From contig NZ_CP096829.1 of assembly GCF_023272795.1 (NCBI RefSeq), positions 992,001 to 1,056,000 on the forward strand: a stretch of DNA of 64,000 nucleotides, written 5' to 3'. This stretch comes from Flavobacterium humidisoli. Its GTDB lineage: Bacteria; Bacteroidota; Bacteroidia; Flavobacteriales; Flavobacteriaceae. The position numbers were made by a program, and so were the translations under genes. Below are positions 9,079 through 18,272 of the stretch, one piece after another; within the stretch, counting starts at the first letter, position 1, and each line of letters begins with the position of its first letter. The notes under the pieces are model-generated. The model had not been told where the DNA came from. It was given only the letters and a program-made list of their open reading frames with translations, and made no database searches.

Positions 9079-10152
9079 ATGATTTATTCTGAGATTTCAC
9101 ATCATCGTCTTGTTTCACAGAAACTGTACAAAACAAGTGCCTTTTCACCACAAGAAATTGTACACCATTTGGGCGCTATGCAGGCTCAAGATTATGCTAT
9201 GGCAAAATGGGCTGTTGGTTCTCGATGCCATGCTTCTGAAAAAGAAATAGAAGAAGCGGTAAATTCTGCAAAAATTATTAGAACACATATTCTTCGTCCA
9301 ACCTGGCATTTTGTTTCTGCTGATGATATTTATTGGATGTTGGATCTTTCGGCTCCTCAGGTAAAACGTTTTACTGTCGCCGCTGCCAAAAAATATGGTT
9401 TTGATGCAAAAAAACTGGATCAGATTAATAGTTCTATCGAAAAATTATTAGCTGGAAATAATCATTTAACGCGAGATGAGATCATGCAAGAACTTAATAT
9501 CAAAAAAAGTTCTAAAGAAGATTTCCTGAGCGCAGCCATTATGATGAATGCAGAATTGGATGGTTTGGTATGTAATGGAGAAATGAAAGGCAAGCAAATT
9601 ACGTATGCTTTGCTTGAAGAAAGAGTTTTAAAACCTAAAACTAAATTGACCAAAGAAGAAGGTTTAGCCAAACTTGCTCTGCGCTATTTCGAAAGTCACG
9701 GTCCGGCCACAGCGCTTGATTTTTCTTGGTGGTCAGGTTTTCCACCGACAATTTGCCAAAAAACAATTAACGCAATAGAGTTGCAATTAAGCGGAGTTAC
9801 CATTGATAATCAGCAATATTGGTTCAAAAAGCATCATTCCGATTTGGATAACTTTCGCGAAAGCGTACATTTTCTACCTGCATTTGATGAAATTCTTATT
9901 TCGTATAAAACGCGTGAAGCCTCTATCCTGCAAGAACATCAAACCTTAGCTTTTACCAATAATGGCATTTTTAAACCTATTATTCTTGAGAACGGAAGAG
10001 TAATTGGAACTTGGAAACGGACTATTAAAAAAGATCACGCCAAAATAGAAACGAAGTTTTTTAATGAAACGGAGAGTTCGAAAAAAGCGATTTTATTTGA
10101 AGGAATTAAAACTTTCGAAAATTACTTAGAAACAAAAATTGTTATTGAATAA
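9079..10152 (+). CDS. Winged-helix DNA-binding (HTH_42) protein, AlkZ/YcaQ-like
   Basis: The 357-residue protein belongs to the HTH_42 winged-helix family. Near the N-terminus it carries HHLGAMQAQDYAMAKW; the QAQ with a following Asp matches the QxQ catalytic motif of AlkZ/YcaQ glycosylases, which unhook interstrand crosslinks and remove alkylated bases. Further conserved pieces are RPTWHFVSADD and SWWSGFP. Most family members annotated only as DNA-binding proteins share this motif. Its position two genes after ogt supports an alkylation-repair role. The activity itself is inferred from the motif. Confidence 0.8.
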   Translation: MIYSEISHHRLVSQKLYKTSAFSPQEIVHHLGAMQAQDYAMAKWAVGSRCHASEKEIEEAVNSAKIIRTHILRPTWHFVSADDIYWMLDLSAPQVKRFTVAAAKKYGFDAKKLDQINSSIEKLLAGNNHLTRDEIMQELNIKKSSKEDFLSAAIMMNAELDGLVCNGEMKGKQITYALLEERVLKPKTKLTKEEGLAKLALRYFESHGPATALDFSWWSGFPPTICQKTINAIELQLSGVTIDNQQYWFKKHHSDLDNFRESVHFLPAFDEILISYKTREASILQEHQTLAFTNNGIFKPIILENGRVIGTWKRTIKKDHAKIETKFFNETESSKKAILFEGIKTFENYLETKIVIE

Positions 10153-10165
10153 AGCTTTTTATTTT

Positions 10166-10182
10166 GCTCCGCTGGAGCTTTT
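10166..10182. terminator. Weak hairpin with T tract
   Basis: GCTCC and GGAGC form a 5-bp stem with a 3-base loop followed by TTTTTATCTTT, just after the winged-helix gene. The stem is short, so it is a modest terminator candidate. Confidence 0.45.
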
Positions 10183-10240
10183 TATCTTTGCCATCCTCTT
10201 TCTATAAACATTTCGTCTTGATGAGGCTTCTTTACTTCCA

Positions 10241-10257
10241 TTGTGATGACATCACAA
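10241..10257. promoter_or_regulatory. 17-bp palindrome, possible operator
   Basis: TTGTGATG and CATCACAA form a perfect 8-bp inverted repeat around one base, 56 bases before the next start. The inner TGTGA-N5-TCACA resembles a CRP/FNR-type site with spacing 5 instead of 6. No regulator can be assigned. Confidence 0.35.
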
Positions 10258-10312
10258 TAAAATCTTTATGCTTATTATTGCTAAATAATTACATTTACAA
10301 AAAATTACAATT

Positions 10313-11752
10313 ATGGTATTAAGCAGATTTTGGTTAGCGATTTTTATTTCTTCGATTGTTTTTATTGTAGTCAGTTTGTTTACTGCCAACACGTATACTA
10401 TTGATTCTATTTTAAATGGAAAAAAAGACGATCCTGTTTTAGTTTCTGAAAAATACGTCGAAGAACTTCCTGCTTTCTTAAAAGACAGCATTAAAAAAGC
10501 GCCAGATCAGACCATGATTATCAATCGTGATATGCTAAATGCTGACACTACTTACGTTTACAAAAACAAAACCGTAAAAATTTACAGCGGACTTCAAAAA
10601 TCGGATGGTTTATTGCCAACGTGTAAAAGCACTTTGGTTGATTTAATTTTGCCTCTTATTGCTTATTTAGCTTTTTTCTGTGGTTTGATGGAACTTTTAA
10701 TCGTTTCTGGAGCTTCAGGAAAATTAGCCAAAGCTTTGAGTCCGGTTTTTGTGAAAGTTTTCCCTAGTATTCCTAAAAATCACCCTTCGATATCCTACAT
10801 GACTTTGAATTTTGCTGCCAATTTCTTAGGATTAGATTCGGCGGCAACGCCATTCGGATTGAAAGCCATGGAAAGTTTACAGGAAATAAATCCCGAAAAA
10901 GACAAAGCGAGTGATGCGCAAATCATGTTTATGTGCCTTCATGCTTCTGGTTTAACTTTAATTGCAACTTCAATTATTGGTTATCGTGCTGCGGCAAACG
11001 CAAGTAATCCTGCCGATGTTATGCTGCCTTGCATTATAACTTCATTTATCGGAACCATTGCGGCTTTCCTAATTGTTGGAATCAAACAAAAAATTAATTT
11101 TAGAAGTGCTTCGCTTCTTATTGGTTTGATGGTTCTGATTGCCGCAATTGTAAGTTTGCTGATGTATGTGAATCATTTGGACTTAATTGGAAAAAACTAT
11201 TTTACATCTAATCTTTCTGGATTAATCTTAATTGCCATTATTGCATTTACCTTGATTTTCTCATTTATACATGAAAAGAAATTCAAAGATGCAGAAACCA
11301 CTGTTTTCGACACTTTTGTAGTTGGCGCCAATAATGGAGTTAAAACTGGAGTTACGATTTTCCCTTATGTTTTAGGAATGCTGGTTGCAATCTCGCTATT
11401 CAGAAACAGCGGTTTATTCGAAATTATCAGCGATGCAATTGGGTTTGTTTTTTCGAATCTAGGGGTAAGCAAAGAAATTACTAATGCATTGCCAGTTGCC
11501 ATGCTTCGTCCATTTAGTTCTGCAGGTTCAAGAGGTTTTCTAATTGATTCGATGAATACCTTTGGAGCCGATTCTTTAACGGCAAGATTAAGCAGTATTT
11601 TCCAATGCAGTGCCGAGAGTACTTTCTACGTAATTGCGGTTTATTTTGGATCGGTAAACATCAAAAACACTCGTTATGCTTTGGGTACAATGCTTTTGGT
11701 GGATTTAATCTGTGTAATTACAGCCATTTTTGTAGCGACTTGGTTTTTTTAA
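10313..11752 (+). CDS. Nucleoside-recognition domain membrane protein (SpmA/SpmB-like fusion)
   Basis: The 479-residue protein is a polytopic membrane protein with about ten hydrophobic segments. It fuses two gate-like halves: the N-terminal half has SYMTLNFAANFLGLDSAATPFGLKAM, characteristic of SpmA, and the C-terminal half has FDTFVVGANNGVKTGV and ALPVAMLRPFSSAGSRG, characteristic of SpmB. Such fusions are widespread outside spore formers and are thought to handle nucleosides or other small solutes. Between the first and second segments lies a soluble loop (residues about 30-90). It appears monocistronic. Confidence 0.85.
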   Translation: MVLSRFWLAIFISSIVFIVVSLFTANTYTIDSILNGKKDDPVLVSEKYVEELPAFLKDSIKKAPDQTMIINRDMLNADTTYVYKNKTVKIYSGLQKSDGLLPTCKSTLVDLILPLIAYLAFFCGLMELLIVSGASGKLAKALSPVFVKVFPSIPKNHPSISYMTLNFAANFLGLDSAATPFGLKAMESLQEINPEKDKASDAQIMFMCLHASGLTLIATSIIGYRAAANASNPADVMLPCIITSFIGTIAAFLIVGIKQKINFRSASLLIGLMVLIAAIVSLLMYVNHLDLIGKNYFTSNLSGLILIAIIAFTLIFSFIHEKKFKDAETTVFDTFVVGANNGVKTGVTIFPYVLGMLVAISLFRNSGLFEIISDAIGFVFSNLGVSKEITNALPVAMLRPFSSAGSRGFLIDSMNTFGADSLTARLSSIFQCSAESTFYVIAVYFGSVNIKNTRYALGTMLLVDLICVITAIFVATWFF

Positions 11753-11970
11753 AAAAAATTGAAAATATTTTTTCTCCTCAAAAAAACACTCTAAATACCT
11801 TTATTACAAACAATAAAGACTAATTAATTAAAGTTTTAAAAGAAGCCTTGAAAGTAATTAAACTTATTTTTCATGTGCTTCTTTTTCTTTTTTCTAAAAA
11901 AAAATCTCATAATTTTATACTTTAGAGGTTTCGCTAGAATTTAAAAAACAATTAAAATATCTCCCCAAAG

Positions 11971-12717
11971 ATGAAAATCCACACTCTTTTTTTCTCCTTG
12001 CTTATTTTTATCGGATGTCAAAAAACAAAACCTACAGATGCTGCGCCACCTATAGCGGAAATCATTGAACCACAAGAGACATTAGAGGTTTCTGCCGACG
12101 AAAAGATCATTAAAACCGATACGGTAGCCATTTACACTGACGGAACAGAATCTTCGACAGATTTTATACTAGCGCATTTGGTAGATCAGCAGGCAGACCA
12201 AGACAGTATTGTTACTGTAAAATACCGATTAGACTTTTATCAGAATAAAGCCAAAACCGCATCTTCTAAGATTGCAATAAAAGGCTTTCAAAAAGGTTCT
12301 GAATGGACCGCTTCTTACGGATTAACATCTGAAACTTCTAAAAATTCTCCATTCGTACAAATCACCGTTGGATTTCCTGCTTGTGGTTATTCACACGACA
12401 ACTATCTTTATTATTTAAAAAACAACGGACTTCAATTGGTACACCAATGGAGCTCTATGACTGACAGTGGCTGGGGAAGCTGGGTTGAAATAGCAAACCC
12501 TTCTAACAATTCTGACCCAAAATCTTTTTATTGCAAAACTGTTGCATTTATACCTGCAGACGAAGATGAAAACATGGATATGGGAATCCTTAAGCACTCA
12601 GACTCCATATCTTTTGAATTAAAAGACAATAAATGGAAAAAGATGTTACTGTCTGCCAAAGACAAACCGTACTTTGAAAAAAAGATGACGTTTGATCAAT
12701 TTAACACTTCAGAGTAA
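11971..12717 (+). CDS. Hypothetical lipoprotein
   Basis: The N-terminus MKIHTLFFSLLIFIGCQK is a lipoprotein signal with the acylated Cys at residue 16. The rest of the 248 residues is a beta-rich domain without a motif I can name, with a WSSMTDSGWGSWVEI stretch and an acidic tail. The protein probably sits in the outer or inner membrane facing the periplasm. It stands alone; the 218-base gap before it is very A/T-rich with no further gene visible. Confidence 0.7.
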   Translation: MKIHTLFFSLLIFIGCQKTKPTDAAPPIAEIIEPQETLEVSADEKIIKTDTVAIYTDGTESSTDFILAHLVDQQADQDSIVTVKYRLDFYQNKAKTASSKIAIKGFQKGSEWTASYGLTSETSKNSPFVQITVGFPACGYSHDNYLYYLKNNGLQLVHQWSSMTDSGWGSWVEIANPSNNSDPKSFYCKTVAFIPADEDENMDMGILKHSDSISFELKDNKWKKMLLSAKDKPYFEKKMTFDQFNTSE

Positions 12718-12770
12718 AAAACATCTGCACAAGAGTTCTAATTCAAATTCTTTCTTAGGTAAATAATTTC

Positions 12771-12778
12771 TAAATTTG
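12771..12778 (+). promoter_or_regulatory. -7 promoter box upstream of fumarase
   Basis: TAAATTTG matches the flavobacterial -7 consensus TAnnTTTG exactly and lies 15 bases before the fumarase ATG. A clear TTG at -33 is missing, so confidence is moderate. Confidence 0.45.
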
Positions 12779-12793
12779 TAAAAAAACAAAACA

Positions 12794-14398
12794 ATGATCG
12801 ATTTTATATACCAAGATCCTTATCCGATCTTAAAGGATGATACGCAGTACCGCAAAATCACTTCTGATTTTGTGAAAGTAGAACAATTTGGAGAGCGTGA
12901 AGTTTTAACCGTTGACCCAAAAGGTTTAGAATTATTGGCTGAAGAAGCATTGACAGATGTTTCGTTTATGTTGAGAACAACGCATTTACAGAAACTAAGA
13001 AAAATTTTAGACGATCCAGAAGCAACAGACAATGATCGTTTTGTTGCTTACAACTTGCTTCAAAATGCATCTGTCGCTGCTGAAGGTCAGTTGCCAAGCT
13101 GTCAAGATACTGGAACTGCGATTGTAATGGCTAAAAAAGGCGAAAGCATTTTTACTGGTGTTGATGATGCAGAGTGGTTAAGCCGTGGTATTTTTAATAC
13201 GTATCAAAAAAGAAACTTACGCTATTCTCAGATTGTTCCGATTTCGATGTTTGAAGAGAAAAATTCAGGATCAAATCTTCCGGCACAAATTGATATTTAT
13301 GCTAAAAAAGGAACTTCTTACGACTTTTTGTTCATGGCGAAAGGTGGAGGATCTGCAAACAAAACATACTTATACCAACAAACAAAGTCTTTGCTGAATG
13401 AAAAATCATTGGACGAATTCATTCGCACAAAAATCAAAGATTTAGGAACTTCTGCTTGTCCTCCGTACCATTTAGCTTTGGTAATTGGCGGAACTTCTGC
13501 TGAAGCAAACTTAAGCGCTGTTAAAAAAGCTTCTGCCGGATATTATGATCATCTTCCAACTTCTGGAAACATGGCGGGTCAAGCTTTCCGTGATTTTGAA
13601 TGGGAAGAAAGAGTTCAGAAAATATGCCAAGAAAGTGCTATTGGAGCGCAATTTGGAGGAAAATATTTCACGCACGACGTACGTGTAATTCGTTTGCCTC
13701 GTCACGCAGCTTCTTGTCCTGTCGGACTTGGAGTTTCTTGCTCGGCAGATAGAAATATCAAAGGAAAAATCACTAAAGACGGAATCTTTGTTGAGCAGTT
13801 AGAAGTAAACCCAAAGCAATTTTTACCAGAAACAGCTCCACATTTAGAAGCTCCTGTAGAAATAGATTTAGATCAGCCAATGGCAGATATTTTGGCAAAA
13901 TTATCTCAATATCCAGTTAAGACTCGTTTAAAACTAAACGGAACTGTAATTGTTGCCAGAGATATTGCTCACGCAAAAATCAAAGAATTATTAGACGCTG
14001 GAAAACCAATGCCTGATTATTTCAAAAATCACCCAGTATATTACGCTGGTCCTGCAAAAACTCCAGACGGAATGGCTTCAGGAAGTTTCGGACCAACAAC
14101 TGCTGGACGTATGGACGTTTATGTGGATGAATTCCAGAAAAATGGTGGAAGTATGATTATGCTGGCTAAAGGAAACCGTACCAAACAAGTTACTGATGCC
14201 TGCAACAAATATGGCGGATTCTATTTAGGTTCTATCGGAGGTCCAGCTGCTATTTTAGCTCAAGATAATATCTTAAAAGTAGAAGTGGTTGACTTTGAAG
14301 AATTAGGAATGGAAGCTGTTCGTAAAATCACTGTTAAAGATTTCCCTGCGTTCATTATTACAGATGATAAAGGAAATGATTTCTTTGCTAATTTATAA
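12794..14398 (+). CDS. Class I fumarate hydratase
   Basis: The 534-residue enzyme belongs to the iron-sulfur class I fumarases. Cysteines expected to hold the 4Fe-4S cluster are visible in [10 protein letters not shown], in the [12 protein letters not shown] region and in [14 protein letters not shown]. The C-terminal beta domain has [15 protein letters not shown] and [28 protein letters not shown]. It interconverts fumarate and malate in the TCA cycle in the cytoplasm. Length and order match the one-chain FumA/B type. A terminator inside a repeat element follows directly. Confidence 0.95.
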   Translation: MIDFIYQDPYPILKDDTQYRKITSDFVKVEQFGEREVLTVDPKGLELLAEEALTDVSFMLRTTHLQKLRKILDDPEATDNDRFVAYNLLQNASVAAEGQLPSCQDTGTAIVMAKKGESIFTGVDDAEWLSRGIFNTYQKRNLRYSQIVPISMFEEKNSGSNLPAQIDIYAKKGTSYDFLFMAKGGGSANKTYLYQQTKSLLNEKSLDEFIRTKIKDLGTSACPPYHLALVIGGTSAEANLSAVKKASAGYYDHLPTSGNMAGQAFRDFEWEERVQKICQESAIGAQFGGKYFTHDVRVIRLPRHAASCPVGLGVSCSADRNIKGKITKDGIFVEQLEVNPKQFLPETAPHLEAPVEIDLDQPMADILAKLSQYPVKTRLKLNGTVIVARDIAHAKIKELLDAGKPMPDYFKNHPVYYAGPAKTPDGMASGSFGPTTAGRMDVYVDEFQKNGGSMIMLAKGNRTKQVTDACNKYGGFYLGSIGGPAAILAQDNILKVEVVDFEELGMEAVRKITVKDFPAFIITDDKGNDFFANL

Positions 14399-14404
14399 TA
14401 TTCA

Positions 14405-14518
14405 GCTACAAAGGCACTAAAACGCAAAGTTTTTTATAAAAATAAAGCCATCCTATACGGGTGGCTTATTTTTTTATCTTCTTTAAAAAATATCTGAGCG
14501 TCTTTGTGCCTTTGTGGC
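14405..14518. repeat. Inverted word-repeat element enclosing a terminator
   Basis: A left arm (14405-14429, CTACAAAGGCACTAAAACGC and on) and a right arm (14494-14518, ending in CCTTTGTGGC) are imperfect reverse complements. They enclose a terminator hairpin at 14447-14465. The element lies between the converging fumarase and PAS genes. Confidence 0.7.
14441..14475 (+). terminator. Intrinsic terminator after fumarase
   Basis: GCCATCC and GGGTGGC pair as a 7-bp stem (one G-T pair) around TATAC and are followed by TTATTTTTTTAT. An AATAAA stretch before it offers partial pairing on the other strand too. Confidence 0.75.
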
Positions 14519-14530
14519 AATTTAAAAAAC

Positions 14531-15031
14531 CTAAGCGCTTATGTCCTGTTTTTCGAAGGCTATGAAATGAGATATTTCGCCTTTCAGGTTATAAACTGGC
14601 GAGGCATCGATTTTGCATTTATAGGTTTGACCGTTTTTTCTATAATTCTCGAGGGTTTTGGCAAAGGGAATCTTCTTTTTTACCGCATCTCTAATTTCCT
14701 TTAAATCCTTTTGTGAAGTTGCTGGGCCTTGAAACATCTTAGGGGTTTTTCCTAAGACTTCTTCTTCTTTGTAACCCGTCATTTTTTTTATTCCGCTTGA
14801 CGCGAAAACTATTTTCAAATCTAAATCGGTTATTAAAACCACTTCGTTTTTGATTCTTTCCTGAATATTGAGCATCGTTTCGTCCCAGGTAAATTCATCT
14901 GAGATTTTATTTACCCTTTTCAAATCAACACTAAACGCTTTTAGCTCATTCAAATATTCATAATGAAAATCCCAAGAAAGAATTGGAACTGAATTTCGCT
15001 GTAACGGATCTTCGGAATTTTTATTTTTCAT
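14531..15031 (-). CDS. Stand-alone PAS domain protein, LOV-like without the photoactive Cys
   Basis: The product is a single PAS sensor domain with a short N-terminal helix region. The core ITDLDLKIVFASSGIKKMTGYKEEEVLGK runs into TPKMFQGPATS; in LOV photoreceptors the same place reads NCRFLQG with a flavin-linking Cys. Here that Cys position is Pro. The end, NGQTYKCKIDASPVYNLKGEISHFIAFEKQDIS, completes the sheet. I choose the ATG at 15031; one five codons upstream is also open. No output domain is attached, so it may pair with a separate kinase or regulate by binding. Light sensing by the usual Cys adduct is not expected. Confidence 0.75.
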   Translation of the reverse strand: MKNKNSEDPLQRNSVPILSWDFHYEYLNELKAFSVDLKRVNKISDEFTWDETMLNIQERIKNEVVLITDLDLKIVFASSGIKKMTGYKEEEVLGKTPKMFQGPATSQKDLKEIRDAVKKKIPFAKTLENYRKNGQTYKCKIDASPVYNLKGEISHFIAFEKQDISA

Positions 15032-15133
15032 ACAAAAATAATTCACAAGACAGATAAATCTTTTTACTCAAAGATAACAGAAAAATCCTGTTATATAAAG
15101 TCTTGAATCTTAATATACGATTAAAAAACATCA

Positions 15134-16216
15134 CTAAAATGTAAATTTTAACTGAACTGCGACCGCTTTTTTCACTTCGTTATTCAAATTGCTCAACGAA
15201 ATTCCGAGCAATCGTACCGAATCTTTCATTTTTTCCTGATACAATAATTCCTCAACGTTTTCCATAATCAGATTTTTATCAGAAATAAAATAAGGCAGTG
15301 TTTTACTTCTGGTCTGTTGCGAAAAATCACTGTATTTGATTTTGAGAGTGATTGTTTTTCCAGAAATGTTATGCCTTTGAAGACGTTTTTCTAGCGAAGT
15401 TGCAATACGCTCCAACTGCTGCATCATAAAAATCTCCGAAGACAGATTCACATCAAAAGTATGTTCTGCAGCCACAGATTTGGTAATTCGTGACGATTTT
15501 ACTTCGCTATTATGAATGCCTCGAACCACATGATAATAAAATGTTCCCGATTTTCCGAAGTGCTTTTCTAAAAACTCTAGAGATTTACTTTTCAAATCGG
15601 TTCCAGTAAAAATCCCCAGCTGATACATTTTTTCTGTAGTCACTTTTCCAACTCCGTAAAATTTACGAATGGGAAGATCTTCCAAAAAAGTTTCTACTTC
15701 GTCCGGATTTACCGTTTTTTGTCCGTTTGGTTTATTATAATCGCTGGCAATTTTAGCCACAAATTTATTAATCGAAATTCCAGCCGAAGCCGTCAACCCT
15801 ACTTCATTAAAAATTCTTTGCCTAATTTCCTGTGCCAAAAGGCTTGCACTGGGATTTCCTTTTTTGTTTTTGGTAACGTCCAAATACGCTTCGTCCAGCG
15901 AAAGAGGTTCAACCAAATCGGTATAATCATGAAAAATTTTATGAATTTTAGATGAAATCTCTTTGTAACGGTCAAATCTCGGACGCACAAAAATAATTTC
16001 TGGGCAGTATTTTTTGGCTAAAACCCCGCTAAGGGCACTCCGAACACCAAACTTTCTGGCTTCATAACTTGCAGCCGAAACTACACCGCGGTTTTCAGAA
16101 CCTCCAACTGCAACTGGTTTTCCTCTTAATTCTGGATTGTCCATCTGTTCTACCGATGCGTAAAATGCATCCATATCAATATGGATAATTTTGCGATATG
16201 TTGGTGTTTCAGACAT
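15134..16216 (-). CDS. dinB: DNA polymerase IV (Y family)
   Basis: The 360-residue protein has the Y-family active site: IIHIDMDAFYASVEQ near the start and SLDEAYLDVT in the palm, followed by helix-hairpin-helix (IRKFYGVGKVTTEKMYQLGI) and the little-finger domain. It copies across damaged DNA. The length is typical for DinB. On the minus strand TAAATTTG, an exact -7 box, lies only 5 bases before the ATG (16221-16228), which would give a leader of nearly zero length if used. No clear LexA box was seen. Confidence 0.95.
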   Translation of the reverse strand: MSETPTYRKIIHIDMDAFYASVEQMDNPELRGKPVAVGGSENRGVVSAASYEARKFGVRSALSGVLAKKYCPEIIFVRPRFDRYKEISSKIHKIFHDYTDLVEPLSLDEAYLDVTKNKKGNPSASLLAQEIRQRIFNEVGLTASAGISINKFVAKIASDYNKPNGQKTVNPDEVETFLEDLPIRKFYGVGKVTTEKMYQLGIFTGTDLKSKSLEFLEKHFGKSGTFYYHVVRGIHNSEVKSSRITKSVAAEHTFDVNLSSEIFMMQQLERIATSLEKRLQRHNISGKTITLKIKYSDFSQQTRSKTLPYFISDKNLIMENVEELLYQEKMKDSVRLLGISLSNLNNEVKKAVAVQLKFTF

Positions 16217-16355
16217 TCTGCAAATTTACTGAGGAAAACAATAAAAAAGTATTGTAAGTAGTTATAAATCATATCAATTTTTAAAGAATCTGAATTCAAT
16301 GAGTTCAAACCAATTATTCTTTCTATTTTTGTTCTTCTACTCGAAAAATTAAATA

Positions 16356-17090
16356 ATGCGAACATTTGTTATAGGTGACATTCATGGCGGATTACTTGCA
16401 CTTGAACAAGTACTAGAGAGAGCCAACGTTACTACAGAAGATACTCTAATTTTTTTGGGCGATTATGTTGACGGCTGGAGTCAGTCTGTTGAAGTAATCG
16501 ACTATTTGATTGATTTAAAAAGCAAACAAAACTGCATCTGTATACGAGGAAATCACGATCAGCTGGCTTTGGACTGGCTGGAAAACAGACATGATGATTT
16601 TGACGAAGAAATGTGGTACAAACATGGCGGAAAAGCTACCGTTGAAGGTTATGCTAAAATTTCTGCAGAAAAAAAGAAAACGCATATCGAATTTCTAGAA
16701 AATCTACAGGATTTTTATCTTGACGACCAGAATCGATTGTTTGTTCATGCTGGCTTCACTAATTTAAATGGTGTAAAATGGGAATATTTTTCTAAGCTAT
16801 TTTATTGGGACAGAACCCTTTGGGAAACAGCACTTTCATTAGACCCTAAATTAAAAGAAGACGATTTACACTATCCAAAAAGATTTACCGTTTATAAGGA
16901 AGTTTATATTGGTCACACACCCGTTACCCGAATTGGAGAAACGGTTCCTGTCAACAGAGCTTGTGTCTGGAATGTAGATACGGGCGCAGCATTTAGAGGT
17001 CCGCTTACTATCTTAGATGTTGACACAAAGGAATACTGGCAAAGTGAACCATTAAACGAACTCTATTTTAACGAAAAAGGTAGGAATTAA
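16356..17090 (+). CDS. Metallophosphoesterase, PPP-type serine/threonine phosphatase
   Basis: The 244-residue protein has the PPP signature motifs in order: GDIHGG (residues 7-12), GDYVDGWSQS, RGNHDQLALDW, and late HAGF and GHTPVTR. These bind two metal ions and hydrolyse phosphate esters. It resembles bacterial Ser/Thr protein phosphatases and diadenosine tetraphosphatases of the PrpA/ApaH superfamily. TATTTTTG, a good -7 box, lies 26 bases before the start at 16323-16330. The substrate cannot be told from sequence. Confidence 0.9.
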   Translation: MRTFVIGDIHGGLLALEQVLERANVTTEDTLIFLGDYVDGWSQSVEVIDYLIDLKSKQNCICIRGNHDQLALDWLENRHDDFDEEMWYKHGGKATVEGYAKISAEKKKTHIEFLENLQDFYLDDQNRLFVHAGFTNLNGVKWEYFSKLFYWDRTLWETALSLDPKLKEDDLHYPKRFTVYKEVYIGHTPVTRIGETVPVNRACVWNVDTGAAFRGPLTILDVDTKEYWQSEPLNELYFNEKGRN

Positions 17091-17139
17091 TTTATTTAAA
17101 TTTTACATTTGCTACCCAAATAATTAATATTAAATTTTT

Positions 17140-17667
17140 ATGAAAAAGGTTATTACACTTGTATTTTTAGTGACATTCGGATTTGTTAATGCTCAAGAAG
17201 CTTTTAAAGGAAAGGGAGATATTAAAGTAAACGTAGGAGCTAATTTACAAGATGGTGGTTCTGGAATTCAAGGTTCTGTTGATTTTGGTTTAGGAGAAAA
17301 TTTCTCTTTTGGTTTTGTTGCTAACTACATACTAGGATTTGATAATTTTAACGGTTTTTACCACGGTAGCACAAATCCTTACTATGATGCCGAACCAGAT
17401 TTCTCAGATCGTTTTGATGCAAAAGCAAGAATCAATGCTAACTTATCTAGTGTAATTGGCGTAAAAGAATTAGACGTTTACCCTGGACTAAGCTTAGGTT
17501 TACATAATTTCGGAGCTCACGTTGGAGGCCGTTATTTCTTCACTGATGGATTTGGTGTTTTCACAGAAATTGGATTCCCAATTGCAAAATATGGTTCAAA
17601 CAATGATCCTTTTTATCATTTGAATAATCAAGCGACTTTTAGTTTAGGAGCTTCATTTAACTTATAA
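17140..17667 (+). CDS. Exported outer membrane beta-barrel-like protein
   Basis: A signal peptide (MKKVITLVFLVTFGFVNAQ) is followed by alternating hydrophobic and polar residues with Gly- and Phe-rich strands and a C-terminal Phe-Asn-Leu, as in small eight-stranded outer membrane barrels. The 175 residues match a flavobacterial protein family of unknown function (DUF6646-like, by my recollection). It starts 50 bases after the phosphatase. No enzymatic motif is present. Confidence 0.7.
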   Translation: MKKVITLVFLVTFGFVNAQEAFKGKGDIKVNVGANLQDGGSGIQGSVDFGLGENFSFGFVANYILGFDNFNGFYHGSTNPYYDAEPDFSDRFDAKARINANLSSVIGVKELDVYPGLSLGLHNFGAHVGGRYFFTDGFGVFTEIGFPIAKYGSNNDPFYHLNNQATFSLGASFNL

Positions 17668-17668
17668 G

Positions 17669-17710
17669 TTTTTTTTGGCCGCGAAGGCGCTAAGACACAA
17701 AGTTTTTTTT
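17669..17710. repeat. Left copy of a long inverted repeat
   Basis: This arm contains GGCCGCGAAGGCGCTAAGAC followed by ACAAAG and T runs. Its reverse complement recurs at 18273-18312 with one substitution and a different T-run length. The arm begins directly after the stop codon of the barrel protein. Confidence 0.85.
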
Positions 17711-17715
17711 AAAGT

Positions 17716-17738
17716 AAAACCGCCCATAAGGCGGTTTT
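17716..17738. terminator. Bidirectional intrinsic terminator
   Basis: AAAACCGCC (17716-17724) and GGCGGTTTT (17730-17738) form a perfect 9-bp stem with a CATAA loop and T tracts on both sides. It can serve the converging barrel and membrane protein genes. Confidence 0.88.
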
Positions 17739-17744
17739 TGTTTT

Positions 17745-18203
17745 TTATTTATATGGTATTAGTCTAGCGAACTTTTTAAATTTTGGAATTAAATCATTTA
17801 ATGTAATTTCTTCTCTTTCGTCTAAATCATCTTCTATTAAAAACTCTGAAAGGTTTTTTTTTCTGTGTGGAAACAATAAAGAAAACGGCTGAGCATCTAC
17901 TTCTGAAGTCATTCTTAAAAATGAAGACAGCAAGTAAGAGAAAATCAAGACCCTAAAAAAAACAAAGATTTTTCTAACTCCTTTACTTAAACCGTGCTTT
18001 TTGTTTTCTCTAATCGCCTTAATAGTAAAATAAAATAATTGGAACACCGCAACCAATATAATAATATACGCTATACTATTTCTATCAATTAAAAACATTA
18101 AAAGCGCAATAAAAATAGAAGCAATAATATTTGCCATAAACAAATAACTCCCCCATTTTATATCAATTTCAAATTTTTCCAAATCTAGTTTTTTAAGGCT
18201 CAA
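17745..18203 (-). CDS. Hypothetical membrane protein
   Basis: The 152-residue protein has three or four hydrophobic segments in its first 100 residues (ANIIASIFIALLMFLID, IAYIIILVAVFQLFYF, VFFRVLIFSYLLSSFL) and an acidic, soluble C-terminus. I do not recognise the family. It is notable for being bracketed by terminator hairpins and, outside these, by an almost perfect inverted repeat, as if the gene had been placed inside an intergenic element. Confidence 0.65.
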   Translation of the reverse strand: MSLKKLDLEKFEIDIKWGSYLFMANIIASIFIALLMFLIDRNSIAYIIILVAVFQLFYFTIKAIRENKKHGLSKGVRKIFVFFRVLIFSYLLSSFLRMTSEVDAQPFSLLFPHRKKNLSEFLIEDDLDEREEITLNDLIPKFKKFARLIPYK

Positions 18204-18248
18204 ATGTAAATAAAAGATTACTTATAATTCATCTTCAAAAAAATAAAA

Positions 18249-18268
18249 AAACCGCCAAATAGCGGTTT
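18249..18268. terminator. Intrinsic terminator hairpin
   Basis: AAACCGC and GCGGTTT pair around CAAATA. The sequence is related to the hairpin at 17716-17738. On the minus strand it would end scoB transcription before the small membrane protein gene. Confidence 0.7.
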
Positions 18269-18272
18269 ATAT

